Assembly (NCBI GenBank): GCA_028023455.1
Contig: JAQFVV010000185.1
Coordinates: 2,247,239-2,311,238 of the forward strand
DNA from: Epiperipatus broadwayi
Taxonomy: Eukaryota > Onychophora > Udeonychophora > Euonychophora > Peripatidae
Reading direction: 5' to 3'
Length of the DNA stretch: 64,000 nt
Part shown: positions 1-11,323 of the stretch, piece by piece
Numbering within the stretch: the first letter of the stretch is position 1
How the letters are laid out: every line of letters starts with the position of its first letter
The notes under the pieces: generated by a model
The model's input: only the letters and a program-made list of their open reading frames with translations
Database searches by the model: none
What the model was told of the DNA's origin: nothing
Translations under genes and position numbers: made by a program

Positions 1-600
1 ACCTTATGATGTCTATAATTATAAAATCAGTGAAATATTTAAACACTTCCATAATTGCTTTTTTTGTAGATATCATTGTTTTAAATATATGAATGAGGTT
101 TAAACCCCTTATTAATGAGTTAAGAATATAAATCCTAGATTATATGACATAAGTTAGCCAAATAGTGATGTGATAAAATGTCTCATTGTTTCCTCCATTC
201 TGCTAGTGGGCCAGATTTAAAGTAAATTCTCATGTGCCATCACTACTATGTTATTCACAAGATGTTCAATCTGGTGCTTGTGGAATGGATTTGAAACCAT
301 GTTGGTCCCTGACCTAAATCTCAGGTTTGACTGGGTTTGAAGTATGTTTCATAGAGTTCCAGTTCATGTTAGATGGATCAACATGTTTGACCAGAACAAT
401 ATACAGCTAAAAAAGTTGCTATGGTAGTCATGCTATGGTAGTCAGTAAATTGTTGATTATTTGTCCATGCAGTGCTAATTTTTCTTGGTACTCTAATAAA
501 TGGTGATTATACACAATGTTATTGTACTTATTGTTATTTTTTTTTCTAATTAACTTCATTCTTATTTTTTCAGATTATAGCTTTTAAATTATTAATTAAC
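1..600. other. AT-rich flank, no gene seen
   Basis: No open frame, RNA gene or repeat could be supported. A short direct duplication of the motif GCTATGGTAGTCA occurs near 418-440. The hAT remnant begins just after this stretch, so part of it may be hAT 5' non-coding sequence, but no terminal inverted repeat was recognised. Confidence 0.4.
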
Positions 601-608
601 CCTTCACT

Positions 609-2400
609 ATGTCAAAGAAAAGAAAATGGAATGATGATTATGTGCAGTTTTGTTTCACTTATACTGAAACAAGTGAGAATCTGTAAAAATCATGGACATA
701 TTTTGTGATGCTGTATTTTCAAATGCAAATATGAAATCATCTAAGCTGCTGAAGCATTTCAACAACTGCCATGGCAGAACAGAAGTTTTACACTGTGATA
801 TTGAATCATTAAAAGCTAAAATGACCCATGTTGATTCTTCAGAAACTCTTACAAATGTGGTTTTATATCAAACCATTACTGATTGCTTCATATCAGATGA
901 TATATAATGTAACCAAATTCAAGAAGCACATTAAAATTGTAGAAGAGGTGATAAAATCATGTGCATTAGAAATGACAACAATTGTTCTGGGAAAAGAAGC
1001 CTTAAACAAGCTTCAATTAGTGATGTTAACAAATAATGTTATCCACAGCTAAATTTGTGTTTTGTGTTTGGATATTTTGAACCACATTATTCAGATATTA
1101 GGGCTACTCTGTTAAAAATTTCTCTGCAGTTGGATGAAAGAACTGGAATATCAAATTGCAATCAACTCATTGAGTCAATGAGGTATATCCATGATGGTGT
1201 CATAATGGAATATTTCAATTCTGTGAAGATCTGTAAACAATGACATAAAGAAAAAGATATCCTACAGGATGTAAAATACATTTGGAAATATGACTTAGCT
1301 ATCAGAATTGTTGGTTTGATAAGTACTAATGGTGTCCTTACTATGCGAGGAAAAATCATTATATTTAGACTGATGAAACAAGAGATTTCACACTAGCAAG
1401 TTTCCCATTGTTTTCTTCATCATTATGTTCTGGCATTAAAATCATTGTCTCCAAAGTTGAAAATGTACTGGACACTTCAGGGTAGACCATCATCTGGATT
1501 AGGAGTTATGCTCTGAATTGCCACTCTTTAAATTACTTTGTGATTCTGGGAGAAAGCATTCAGTTTTGGTTTTACACATAAAAGTCTTCTGGCTGTTATG
1601 TTAGGAAAGGTTTAAGGTGCTTCTTCAAGCTGAAGATCTCAAAGTGTTTCTAAAGAAACATACATATGATCTGCCTGAAAAAATGAAATCACAAGAATTC
1701 AACCAAATTCTCACTTATTTGAGTAATATTTTTACTCATATGAATGGCATGAGTGTATATATCTAAGGCAAAGATGTATGCATATTGAAATAATGGAAAA
1801 AATTAAATGCTTTCCAAGAAAAGTTACATCTTTGGTTTCAATGAATTAAAACAGGAATGTCCCAAATTTTCCAACATTCAAAGAAATGGTAGATAATTAT
1901 GAGTCTCTAATTTCAAGTGCGTGTGAAAAAATTGTGGACCATTTGGAAATACTATCAGTGTCAATTGATAGATATTTTGGAGGAAGTGAATTGGAAACTT
2001 CTGAAAAATGAATTATAAAACCACACTCTTTCAGTTTAAATAATAGGCCAGATGGTGAAAAGATGAAGGAAGAACTTTTTAAACTGTATACAAATTGTTT
2101 TCTTGAAATGCAGTTTGAAAGCAAAACATTGAAGTAAAATTGGCATTTGGCAATGCACATGCTTTCAAAACTTTGTGATAAAGCACTAAATGTACTAATT
2201 CCATTCACAATGATATACTTACTCTGGATTTAGTTTCTTTTTGTCAATAAGGCCAAAAGCTAGAAATTGCTTGGGTGAACAGGCAGGCATGCAGATTGCT
2301 ATCAGCAACAAAGCGATACATTTTGAAAAATTTTATGCAATAAACGGGAACAAAAGTGTCATGAAATTTAAACTGGCATATGAATATTTGAACATTAGTT
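609..2400 (+). pseudogene. Decayed hAT transposase, ZBED5/Buster-like
   Basis: This is a broken copy of a hAT-superfamily transposase related to the domesticated vertebrate gene ZBED5. The start reads MSKKRKWNDDYVQF, the usual opening of this family, and an in-frame stop follows soon after. A BED zinc-finger remnant follows in another frame (SSKLLKHFNNCHG, near 735-775). Then come pieces typical of the catalytic region: IKSCALEMTTIVLGKEA near 945-1000, KISLQLDERTGISNCNQL near 1118-1170, and LPEKMKSQEFNQ with LSNIFTHMN near 1670-1745. The C-terminal dimerisation region is traceable (ALNVLIPFTMIYL near 2187, GRHADCYQQQ near 2283). At least six frameshifts or stops separate the pieces, so no transposase can be made. 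The order spans nearly the whole protein, so the insertion was near full length. No terminal inverted repeats were identified. Confidence 0.85.
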
Positions 2401-2459
2401 ATAATTTTTTCAAAGAATGAAAATTTAATTATTGTAGGGTTTATGCAACTTTTAATTCG

Positions 2460-3185
2460 CTGTGATATTTTTATTTTCTATGTCTTATTTTTATTTATAT
2501 ATTAAAAATTGATTATACAAATTTGTTTTAGTTACCTTCATTTTTATTCTTATATAAATTATTATTTTAAAGAGTGTGAAAACATATTAATTTTTTTTTG
2601 AAAAATGCAGGCATACAAAAATTGGGAATTGCTAATTCTAAACAATATGCTTAATTAATTTACGGTAATGGCAGACCGATGCTTTAACGGTTACTCCATG
2701 AAGACCTTCCTTTTAAAATAAAGTGTTATATATAAAAAAAATATTATTTATACTCCTATGTAATAAATCGAATTACGTAAAAATAATAATAATAAACACG
2801 TGAACATCACAATATAAACTCACTGGAGAATAAAACTAATTATCTCATAAGATTAACAATAATCAAATATAAAATATTTATCATATAAAGTGTAAAAAAT
2901 ATCTTAGAATAAAAAATTACAAAAAGAATATTTAATATATGCATATAGATAGATATGCTTTTTGTTATAAGTATTTTTAATTATTTTAGACTTTGTAAAA
3001 GCAAAATAAAAACATTATCTTACATTCTTTAGAAATAATTAATTAAAAGTAAAACTCATCACAAAGAAATTATTAAAAAATGAAAAAAATAAATACATAT
3101 TAAAAATACTATAAAACAAAAACAAATATTATTTATTTTTTCTCTGATGGTATGTTAGTTGAAATTATATATTATATTAGTTAAT
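2460..3185. other. AT-rich spacer
   Basis: A- and T-rich sequence with short homopolymer runs. No open frame above background, no RNA gene and no repeat boundary could be supported. Confidence 0.4.
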
Positions 3186-3189
3186 TTTC

Positions 3190-3720
3190 CATCAACTAAT
3201 TTTAATTGTTAAATGATTTTAGAAAAACTCAAACTTATTAAACTGTTTGAATATAGTAATAGTACACATGTTAGTATATTTTTAACGTTTCTACAGATAT
3301 TATTCTCTTTTTTTCCAGATATTGCACTCCTGACCAGTGACAGTAATAGCATGAAAATTAAATCTAGTATCTTTAGATTAACAAGTATAAAATTTACAGT
3401 AACCCCATAATAAACTAAACAGCATTTAATAATAATTTCAGATATTTATCTGGGATGTTTTTTCAGATGGTTGTCTTTGATAGAATAACTTAGTTGCTTA
3501 AATGGTCACCTTAAATTCAATATTCATAAATCTAAAGTTTTCAAGCTTGATCCATATGCTACTACTATTATGATTTGTCCAGCAATACCTGAAGAATACA
3601 AAAGAAAAATACCACTCACAAAATTGTGCTACATACTACTTTGTATGCTATTATTAATAAAAAAAACAGTTGAATGGATTTGAACAATTTAAATTAAGTT
3701 TGAATTTTTTAAAAAATAAT
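3190..3720 (+). repeat. Dispersed repeat N, copy 1
   Basis: This stretch resembles 37290-37685. Shared landmarks in the same order are TTAATTGTTAAATG, GACAGTAATAGCATG followed by AAATTAAAT, a CATATGCT-containing segment, a segment on the theme of AGTACATGGAGAAGAATA / AATACCTGAAGAATACA, a NTTGTGCTA/CTGTGCTA block and a final ACAGTTGAATG. The copies look substantially diverged. No protein signature was seen: the 65-residue frame at 3213-3410 is probably chance. The element class is unknown. Confidence 0.5.
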
Positions 3721-3739
3721 TGACACTTAATATTAAATA

Positions 3740-4390
3740 ATAAAAATAGTCCAATATATAATTACAAAGAAAGAAAAATTATCTCTCCAGTAAATTATTA
3801 AATTTACTTGTCTTTTATTCTAATCTTTATTAATATTATTTAATCCACATTAATATCAAATGAATCTTAGTTTAGTTACAATGGCAAAATAATTATAATA
3901 CAATATTTCAAAAATAATAATAATCATTTAATTTATAAAGCTAAACTCAATATTATATATGAAGTAAATAAAAAAAATGTTGAATTAATTTTTATATCTA
4001 ATAGTGAAGTCAAATCACATAGACAGGAAGTCATATAATATTCGAATATTGGAAACGATAATTGAGCTGTGATACATCAATTGTTAGCTCATAAATTCAC
4101 CCTAGATCTAATTAAATTATACATATCTATTTATAAATTAGTAATGTATGATAATACACATTAATTTGAGTTTGTTAAATGATTGCCAGATTATTAATTG
4201 TAAATGAAATTTGTTATAAAATAATTTTTTTCATCTCTGACAAAGAAAATATTCTATGTTTACTTTATCAATAGTGAAAAATTATTTTTAATAATAAAAT
4301 AATATTATATAACTTACAACAGGAAAATGTTTTTTTGAAGTTAACACAATATAATAAAATGAAGATATAATTTATCATTCTATTTTTTTT
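3740..4390. other. AT-rich spacer
   Basis: No gene or structured repeat recognised between repeat N and the first D repeat. Confidence 0.4.
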
Positions 4391-4516
4391 TTATCAATTA
4401 ATTACTTTCAAAAAAATCAAGTCATATATCATGACTTAATTTCATAAGCTTGTACTACAAATGTTATATAATGAGTGTGCCAATAGTTTTTAACAAGATT
4501 TTCTGAATATTCCTAT

Positions 4517-4555
4517 CCACAGACGGATTTTTAAGTCTAACTGTCTTCAGTGAGG
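4517..4555 (-). ncRNA. Degenerate hammerhead ribozyme D1
   Basis: Minus strand: helix I arm CCTCA, core CTGAAGA (fits CTGANGA), then a decayed helix II region, AAAA where GAAA is expected, and GTC before the predicted cleavage point. The 3' arm TGTGG pairs with CCTCA at four of five positions. Probably inactive, because G12 of the GAAA box is lost. Confidence 0.45.
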
Positions 4556-4889
4556 CATTAACACATTCAGATATTACAATTAAAAATATGATGACAAGCC
4601 CCAGCATTTATGTAATAGTTACCTATTAAGTAAAATATCTAAAAAATTCACATATTCATGTCTTCAAATTCAGCTATCTAATGTAAAGTCATATGGAACT
4701 TAACTAAGTTCAGATACCCAACATGTTAATAACTTTAGGATTATAAAAATGACAAATCCTTAAGAGTAAAACACTAATTGCAAGCAAATAAAGTCATATA
4801 TCATGTGAGTTAATTTATTAAGCTTATACTACAAAATTATATAATAAGTATACAGATGATTCTTAACAAGCTTTTCTGAATATCCCTAT

Positions 4890-4915
4890 CCTCAGACTGG
4901 CTGTCATCAATGAGG
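4890..4915 (-). ncRNA. Internally deleted hammerhead remnant D2
   Basis: Minus strand: CCTCA, then TTGATGA and CAGCCAG. The GAAA and helix III section is missing, so sequence runs directly to TC and TGAGG. The outer arms CCTCA and TGAGG are still perfectly complementary. It cannot be active without GAAA. Confidence 0.4.
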
Positions 4916-5164
4916 TGCTAGAACATTCAGATATTAGATTTAAAAAATACCAGACCCTACACCAGCATTTATCTAATAGTCACATATCAAGTAAAAAATC
5001 TGAAATTTTCAGACATTCATAACTCTTAAAATCCAGCTATCTAACTTTTAAATATCCATATAGAACTGAACTAAGTTTCAAATTTTCTACTTAATAGATA
5101 ACTTTTAGATAAATGCTGGAGTTTCTCTTGATATTTTTAAATCTAACATCTGAATGGCCTAGCA

Positions 5165-5203
5165 CCTCACTGATGACAGCCAGAGATAGAAATCAGTCGG
5201 AGG
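5165..5203 (+). ncRNA. Hammerhead-like ribozyme D3
   Basis: Plus strand: CCTCA, intact CTGATGA at 5170-5176, a CAGCCAGAGATA segment where helix II should be, GAAA at 5189-5192, TCAGTC, then GGAGG. CCTC and GAGG can close helix I. Both conserved core boxes are intact but helix II is weak, so activity is doubtful. Confidence 0.5.
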
Positions 5204-5540
5204 ATAGGAATATTCAAAAAAGTTTGTTAAGAGCTATTATAATGCTCATTATATAACGTTTGTACTACAAGCTTATTAAATTAAGTCATTTATTATAACT
5301 TTATTTTCTTGCAATTATTGTTTTGATCTTGAGGTTTTGGTGATTTTATATTGGTAAAGCTATTAATGTATGGAATATCTGAACTTAGTTCAGTCCTATA
5401 TGGATATTTCAATTAGATAACTGGATTTGAAGACATATGAATGTCTGAAAATGACAGATTTTCTACTTAATAGGTAACTATTAGATAATTGCTGGATCTT
5501 GACATGGTATTTTTAAATGTAATATCTGAATGTTCTAATA

Positions 5541-5578
5541 CCTCAGTAATGATAGCCAAAACTAAAAACTGGTCTGAG
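5541..5578 (+). ncRNA. Decayed hammerhead remnant D4
   Basis: Plus strand: CCTCA, then GTAATGA (core damaged at the first and third positions), TAGCC, an AAAA box, and GGTC-TGAG closing against CTCA. Recognised mainly by its homologous position within the D unit. Confidence 0.35.
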
Positions 5579-5625
5579 AATGAGGATATTTAGAAAAGAT
5601 TATTAAGAACTATTAGCACATTCAC

Positions 5626-5765
5626 AGGTGAGGCATATTTTGCAGGTTCATCCGTGTTAAAAAAAATAAATTATTGATATACCGATGTTTCGAATTAGTG
5701 ATTGTAGCACCTCTACAACCATCATTATACCTTTTATCACCCAATGGATGACTTGTGTGATCAAA
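5626..5765. mobile_element. Rearranged scrap of a PLE 3' tail
   Basis: Two short blocks match the PLE tail at 11515-11650. Block one (about 5626-5690) matches 11518-11582 in the same orientation, including the TTTTGC.GGTTCA and ACGTTTCGA-like motifs. Block two (about 5697-5760, GATTGTAGCACCTCTACAACC and the GGATGACTTGTG motif) matches the reverse complement of 11590-11650. The internal inversion implies template switching or a later rearrangement. Confidence 0.55.
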
Positions 5766-5769
5766 CTAA

Positions 5770-6840
5770 CAAACATTTTTTCATTCTATTTGACAAATAT
5801 ATATACAATTTTTTTTATTGATTATTGATGCTTTGAAAACTGAGCAGGGCATATACCATTTGTCCAATCAATATAAATAGTTTACCATGCATTTAACATA
5901 GGTAGGAACCACTTCAAAGTGCATTAGTTTGCAAGGTGAATTTATAAACTTTTATTTATAAGTTTAAGTCAAAGAAAAATATGTTATGCTTTTTTTGCAT
6001 AATGAATGATTTTTAATGCACTAAAATATCAATGAATATCATTTTGAATGTTTGCATAATTTGTTAAAACAATAACAATATCTCAAAACAGTAGTGCACT
6101 GCAATATAAGCCATATTAATCAATGGTGTCTAGAAGGTTTGTGCATCAAAATTTCTACCTAGTGTCAATTCATCCAATATTACTAGACTATACAAATGAA
6201 TAATCTTGGATTGAAAATATTATTGTGTTTAAATTTTGGCTCATAACATTATAGTTAAATAAAAAATAAAAGGTGGTTAATGGAATGTTTCATTAAATAC
6301 CAAGATCTAGATGCAGTGCTTTCAGATGTAAGCCTCCTTAAGTATGAAGAACATTGGATGAATAAGCACCAGATAAAAAAACTTTCATGCAAAAACATAA
6401 TCTTCAATGATATTTATGGCTTCAATAGTTGATTTTTTTCTGTGGAGAGTGTTGTTGCTAATCTAAATGATATTAGCAAAATGAATTGTCTTTACTTGAA
6501 AGCAAGATGAATTGTTAAATGTCTGATTGTATGATTTTATTTATATTTACAGTCATGACAGATATCACTTTATATAGAATGTAAAGTTAGTTTTTAGAAT
6601 GGTAGTTAATGACCAAATGCAAAGAATTTCAAAATTATGAACCTAGGCTGTCATTCAATGATGGAATTTTTTTTAAATGTCTATAACAATAGGGTACCTG
6701 TAAGTAAAAATGTCTGTACAACAATAAAAAAATATTCAATATCAAATGTGATACTTTCAGACTTTTAATTTCAAAAATGAACATATGCCTCATTATAAAA
6801 GTATGTATATATATATACATTGAATTCATGAATATTATAA
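5770..6840. other. AT-rich spacer
   Basis: No gene recognised. Short open frames such as 6635-6829 on the minus strand have no family signature and overlap a small (TA)n run near 6802-6817. Confidence 0.4.
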
Positions 6841-7012
6841 AATTGATTATAAATAATAGTAAGAAAATTCAAGTCATGCATCACATGACTTAATTTAATA
6901 AGCTTGCATTATAAATGTAATATAATGAGTGTGCTAATAGCTCTAAACAAGTTTTTATGACAAATGCCTCTAGAAAAAGTATTTAAAATATCTATCTAAA
7001 ATTATCCTTTAT

Positions 7013-7052
7013 CCACAAATCAGTTTTGAGCTAATGGCTCTCATCAGTGAAT
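7013..7052 (-). ncRNA. Hammerhead-like ribozyme D5
   Basis: Minus strand: ATTCA, intact CTGATGA at 7047-7041, then a perfect helix II GAGC-CATTA-GCTC, AAAA in place of GAAA, CTGATTTG, and TGG. Helix II is the best preserved of the D group, but the GAAA box has lost its G. Confidence 0.5.
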
Positions 7053-7416
7053 ATTCAAACACTAGATATAAAATACCAACTCAAGCCCAGCATTTATCTA
7101 ATACTTAATTATTAAAAGTGGACAATTTAAATTTTTCAGTCATTTAGATGTCTTCAAATCCAGTAATCTAAATTAAATAGCTATATTGGTCTGAACAAAC
7201 TTCAACTGTACCATATATTAATAACTCTTAACAATATAACATTGCCATGGCCTCAAAAGCCAACTTATAATCATAAGAAAATCCAAGTCATACATCATGT
7301 GACTTAATTTAATAATATTACAAATATAATACAATGTGCTAATAGTTCTAAACAAGCTATTATGATAAATGCCACAAGAGAAAGCATTTAAAATCTCTAT
7401 TTAGAATTATCCTTAT

Positions 7417-7456
7417 TCCCAAATTAGTTTCAAGCTAATGGATCACATCAGTGAGG
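7417..7456 (-). ncRNA. Hammerhead-like ribozyme D6
   Basis: Minus strand: CCTCA, CTGATGT (last core A changed to T), helix II GATC-CATTA-GCTT with a mismatch, intact GAAA, CTAATTTG and GG. D5 and D6 together imply an ancestral D ribozyme with CTGATGA, GAGC/GCTY and GAAA. Confidence 0.5.
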
Positions 7457-7629
7457 TACAGAGAAATTCAGATACCAGATCCAAAATACCAATTCAAGCC
7501 CAGCATCTATGTAATACCCTATTAAATAGAACATCTAATATTTTCAGACATCACATCTATATGTCTTCAAATACAGCTATCTAATTTAAATAGCTATAGG
7601 TCTGAACAAACTTTATTTACATTAAATAT

Positions 7630-9515
7630 TAAAAATAAAAATAAAAACTCAAAAAATAATATTGTAGAGATTCATGGCATATTAAATTTGATGGAAAGGT
7701 TATTTAATCAATTTGATGGAGATTACTGAATGCAAATAACCCAGTTCTACTATAATGAAGAATTAGAAAAAAAAAATATAGGTATATAAAAGTTTTTAAT
7801 CACAACAAACACTATTTTAAATTTACCATCATGAATTTTAGTACTAGAATTAAATAATAATATGAACTAAATTATAGATTTGTGTAACCTACATAAAAAG
7901 GAAAAATGGTGCAATTTTTTTGATATAGATGCTAAGTGGAAATAAATATGAAAGAATCCAAATGTCAATTATATTTTTTTATAGAAAATATATGTTTCAA
8001 TATGATTAGGTGTTAAAAATGCATGGTTCAAGAATTATCTATGGTAGTTTTATACATAAAATTTGTTTAGACGAATGAGTTACCACATAGACTATATATA
8101 AATGACATATAAATAAAATTACAGATTCTGTTTTATTATGGCAAAATTAAGTTTGAACTTAAAAAAAGTAAAAAGAAATAAAGGATTGAATTTAAGAAAT
8201 TTAGAGGAATAGAAAAGAGAAAATATGTCATAATATAGTAGAAAAAAAAAATTATGTGTTCAAGCATACAGGAATATTTGGATAAATATTTGTGTATGAT
8301 TAAGAGGGACTATATTGGAAATCATAAGATATACTGATTTTAATTAAATGACTAAAAAGTTAAATAGACTTATATAACTATTGAAACATAATGTAGATTG
8401 AAGGTTTAAATAATGAGGAAGACAAAAAATATAGAAAAAAGAGCTTGGGAAAAAAAACCCAGATTCAATGAGAAATTTTTTATTAAAAATATTGCAGAGA
8501 AATAAATGAGCCTGAATGAAAAAAAAAAAATACGATGTTTGATAGAGTTAAAATAATTACTTGAAATAAAAATAAAGAATTAATAAGAATATTAACTTAT
8601 AAGGTCAACAAATAAAGATGATATATTAAAGAATAATGTTATTACAAATAATTACAAAATTGGGAGAAAAGATACTTACTGAAAAAACAAATATTTGCAG
8701 CATGTGATAAAATAAAAAAAATAAACCTATCAGGATTGATACATTAGTTACAGAAATGTTAAAAGAATTGAAACTATATTTATAACATTTCTGTATTTGA
8801 GTAATTTAATATATAATAATAATTATTAGTCTACAGCCTTTTTCCTCACTTCCATCGGAGCATACTGGTTGAAAAGCATCACACTATACCACAAGGTCCT
8901 CGCTGTTTATAATTATAATCTTTTTTTAAATAACAAAGTAATTATTTTTTTAATGATTATTTAAATATAATCTTATTTCTATAATAAAAATGAGAGAATT
9001 AGAATAAAAAATAATTTTTCCAATAAAAATTATGCTTGATAAAAACTTTAGAATAAATTTGTTTAAACTTGATAAAATTTTAATTTGTAAATAGCCTGAT
9101 GAAATTTAACTTTGTTTCTTTATTCCTTGTTTTTAAAACAAAAAAAAAAATAATAATAATCAAAGAATATAATAAATCATCTGGAAATATTAATGAAAGA
9201 GAACAAAAATCAATATGTCAATATATTTAAATAAATAATATTTGTTTTATGCATAACCATTGCTGCAAAAATTATTATACATTTTTTAAGTATGTACATC
9301 ATTATTTTATAAAACTTATAATTTAACAAATGTTATCTATCTTGAATGTTTGTAATGATATTGAAATAATGAGTATTTATTTTATGTTGTTGTTATAGAT
9401 TTACTATACTTTTATAACATTTCATAAAATTTATGCCATGTAATTCCATTATCTTTTAACTAAGTAATTATTATATTCTAAAAAAAATTCTATGCTCAAT
9501 ATTTATAATTAAATA
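7630..9515. other. AT-rich spacer, partly purine-rich
   Basis: The plus strand is unusually A+G-rich from about 8150 to 8720, as decayed retrotransposon coding DNA often is, but no conserved motif could be read. A short G+C-richer patch lies at 8832-8905. No gene supported. Confidence 0.35.
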
Positions 9516-9523
9516 TATATATA

Positions 9524-10468
9524 TATTATAATTGAAATAATATTTTTAACGGTTTACAAACAATTACAAATAATCTTTAAATCCGCAGAAGTACTTTCGG
9601 TTACTTTCTAACCTGCCTCAACTGCCATTAAATTCAAAAACTAAAAGCGGAAGCAAACATCATCAATTCAAATTCCACGAATCTCGTATTTTAATGTTAG
9701 AAGCTTGTCGATTTATTACATGCGTTTTATTCCTATTTATAAAAATTGCCTCTTTAATTTTTCTTTTACTATGGTTTCTCTCTTCGTGAAGAATTTTAAC
9801 ATTTTCAAAATTAAATTTAAATTTATATTTACATGTTTTTTCATGATCGAAGAAAACTGAAGAAGATATTAAATCACCATTATTTTTATTTTTTTACACG
9901 CTTATATAACAATTCGTGTTCCTTCAATCTTTTCTCAATGCTGCACCTAGATTCACCTATATATGATAGCATACAATCACAAAAAAATTTAATATATGAC
10001 ATTACTTTTTTGCTTGACAGGTATGACATCCTTAGAATTATTAACTAATTTATTAATATTGTTTGGAACGTAGAATGAAACATTAAATACATTCTTATAT
10101 AAATCCTTAAAAAATTTTAATTGTGAATTTGAAATAAATGAAATAGATATCCATTTTTTATTATTAATCTTCATTTCTTTTAAATTATAATATATTTTTT
10201 TTTAAATTGACTTAAAGTATTGTTTATTTGTTCCATTTTATAACCAACATCAAGCAATTCCTTGGCAAATATCTCAATATTTTTCAATTTATCACTTTGG
10301 TAACGACATAATTTTTCATTCCGAAACAAAAAAGGTTTAAAACTTGCCATCTTATGCATCATTGGTACTTTTGATTTACAATTTATATATCCTCTTTTTT
10401 GCAATGGCTTAATTATTAGGTTATAATTTAATATACTGTTATCTCTTGTGATCATTAAATCTAAATAG
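9524..10468 (-). mobile_element. Penelope-like element PLE1, left inverted arm
   Basis: A 5'-truncated PLE on the minus strand. Reading 10468 to 9524 it holds the end of the RT domain (frame 10455-10180, with KPLQKRGYINCK and LCRYQSDKLKNIEIFAKELL), a connector (10174-9989, starting MKINNKKW), then the GIY-YIG endonuclease region (CVLSYIGKS-like, then RLKEH) and a 3' non-coding tail of about 160 bp. It is a mirror image of 10482-11428, with a 13-bp spacer between. Frameshifts and stops between the frames show it is dead. The outer end abuts a (TA)n run near 9515-9524. Confidence 0.8.
9585..9625 (-). ncRNA. HHR-like fold in PLE1 tail (left arm)
   Basis: Minus strand: GCAG, TTGAGGC, A, GGTTAG-AAA-GTAACC, GAAA, palindrome around GTAC, T, CTGC. 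The layout matches an HHR: helix I GCAG/CTGC, helix II of five pairs plus one mismatch, GAAA and short helix III. The core reads TTGAGGC, not CTGANGA. Confidence 0.4.
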
Positions 10469-10920
10469 TTACTCTTATGGCCTATTTAGATTTAATGATC
10501 ACAAGAGATAACAGTATATTAAATTGTAACCTAATAATTAAGCCATTGCAAAAAAGATGATATATAAATTGTAAATCAAAAGTACCAATGATGCATAAGA
10601 TGGCAAGTTTTAAACCTTTTTTTGTTTCGGAATGAAAAATTATGTCGTTACCAAAGTGATAAATTGAAAAATATTGAGATATTTGCCAAGGAATTGCTTG
10701 ATGTTGGTTATAAAATGGAACAAATAAACAATACTTTAAGTCAATTTAAAAAAAAATTATTATAATTTAAAAGAAATGAAGATTAATAATAAAAAATGGA
10801 TATCTATTCCATTTATTTCAAATCCACAAGTAAAATTTTTTAAGGATTTATATAAGAATGTATTTAATGTTTCATTCTATGTTCCAAACAATATTAATAA
10901 ATTAGTTAATAATTCTAAAG

Positions 10921-11286
10921 ATGTCATACCTGTCAAGCAAAAAAGTAATGTCATATATTAAAATTTTTTGTGATTGTATGCTATCATATATAGGTAAATC
11001 TAGGTGCAGCATTGAGAAAAGATTGAAGGAACACATATTGTTATATAAGCGTGTAAAAAATAAAAATAATGGTGATTTAATATCTTCTTCAGTTTTCTTC
11101 AATCATAAAAAAACATATAAATATAAATTTAAATTTAATTTTGAAAATGTTAAAATTCTTTACGAAGAGAGAAACCATAGTAAAAGAAAAATTAAAGAGG
11201 CAATTTTTATAAATAGGAATAAAACGCACTTAATAAATCGACAAGCTTCTAACATTAAAATACAAGATTCATGGAATTTGAATTGA
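10921..11286 (+). pseudogene. PLE1 GIY-YIG endonuclease domain (right arm)
   Basis: A 121-residue frame whose useful part starts at about residue 14: CDCMLSYIGKSRCSIEKRLKEH is the YIG half of a GIY-YIG nuclease of the PLE type. It has the paired cysteines before the SYIG motif and the downstream Arg (KRLKEH) that serves in catalysis in this family. The upstream half (NVIY) sits at the end of the preceding frame, 10776-10961, so a small frameshift or stop has split the domain at about 10961. The first 13 residues here are therefore out of frame. The C-terminal part is Lys/Asn rich. In PLEs this nuclease nicks the target for reverse transcription. Confidence 0.75.
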
Positions 11287-11323
11287 TGACATTTGCTTCT
11301 GCTTTTAGTTTTTGATTTTAATG

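Larger units (their letters stand above)
4400..5083 (-). repeat. D repeat array: degenerate HHR dimer (D1-D2)
   Basis: Two head-to-tail copies of a unit of about 372 bp: the motif AAGTCATATATCATG recurs at about 4419 and 4791. Each contains an AAGCTT-TACTACAAA block, the degenerate hammerhead region, an ACATTCAGATATTA block, a CCAGCATTTAT block and the CAGCTATCTAA / CTGAACTAAGTT block. The last block is shared with repeat families A, B and C, which shows one superfamily. On the minus strand D1 reads CCTCA-CTGAAGA at 4555-4544, and D2 reads CCTCA-TTGATGA with the GAAA segment deleted. At about 5083 the array flips into the inverted pair D3-D4. Confidence 0.7.
5084..5625 (+). repeat. D repeat array: inverted dimer (D3-D4)
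   Basis: The same unit as D1-D2 in opposite orientation, giving a tail-to-tail palindromic arrangement with the neighbour. The two ribozyme regions start at 5165 and 5541, a spacing of 376 bp, close to that of D1-D2. The array runs straight into a PLE tail fragment at about 5626. The copies differ from each other at many positions, so the inverted structure is old and is unlikely to be an assembly foldback. Confidence 0.7.
6845..7625 (-). repeat. D repeat array: second dimer (D5-D6)
   Basis: Two head-to-tail D units: AAGTCATGCATCACATGACTT near 6872 and its variant near 7275, about 403 bp apart. The order of blocks is the same as in D1-D2, ending in the ATGTCTTCAAAT / CAGCTATCTAA / GGTCTGAACAAACTT block shared with families A-C. 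Ribozyme regions lie at 7013-7052 and 7417-7456 on the minus strand. Confidence 0.7.
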
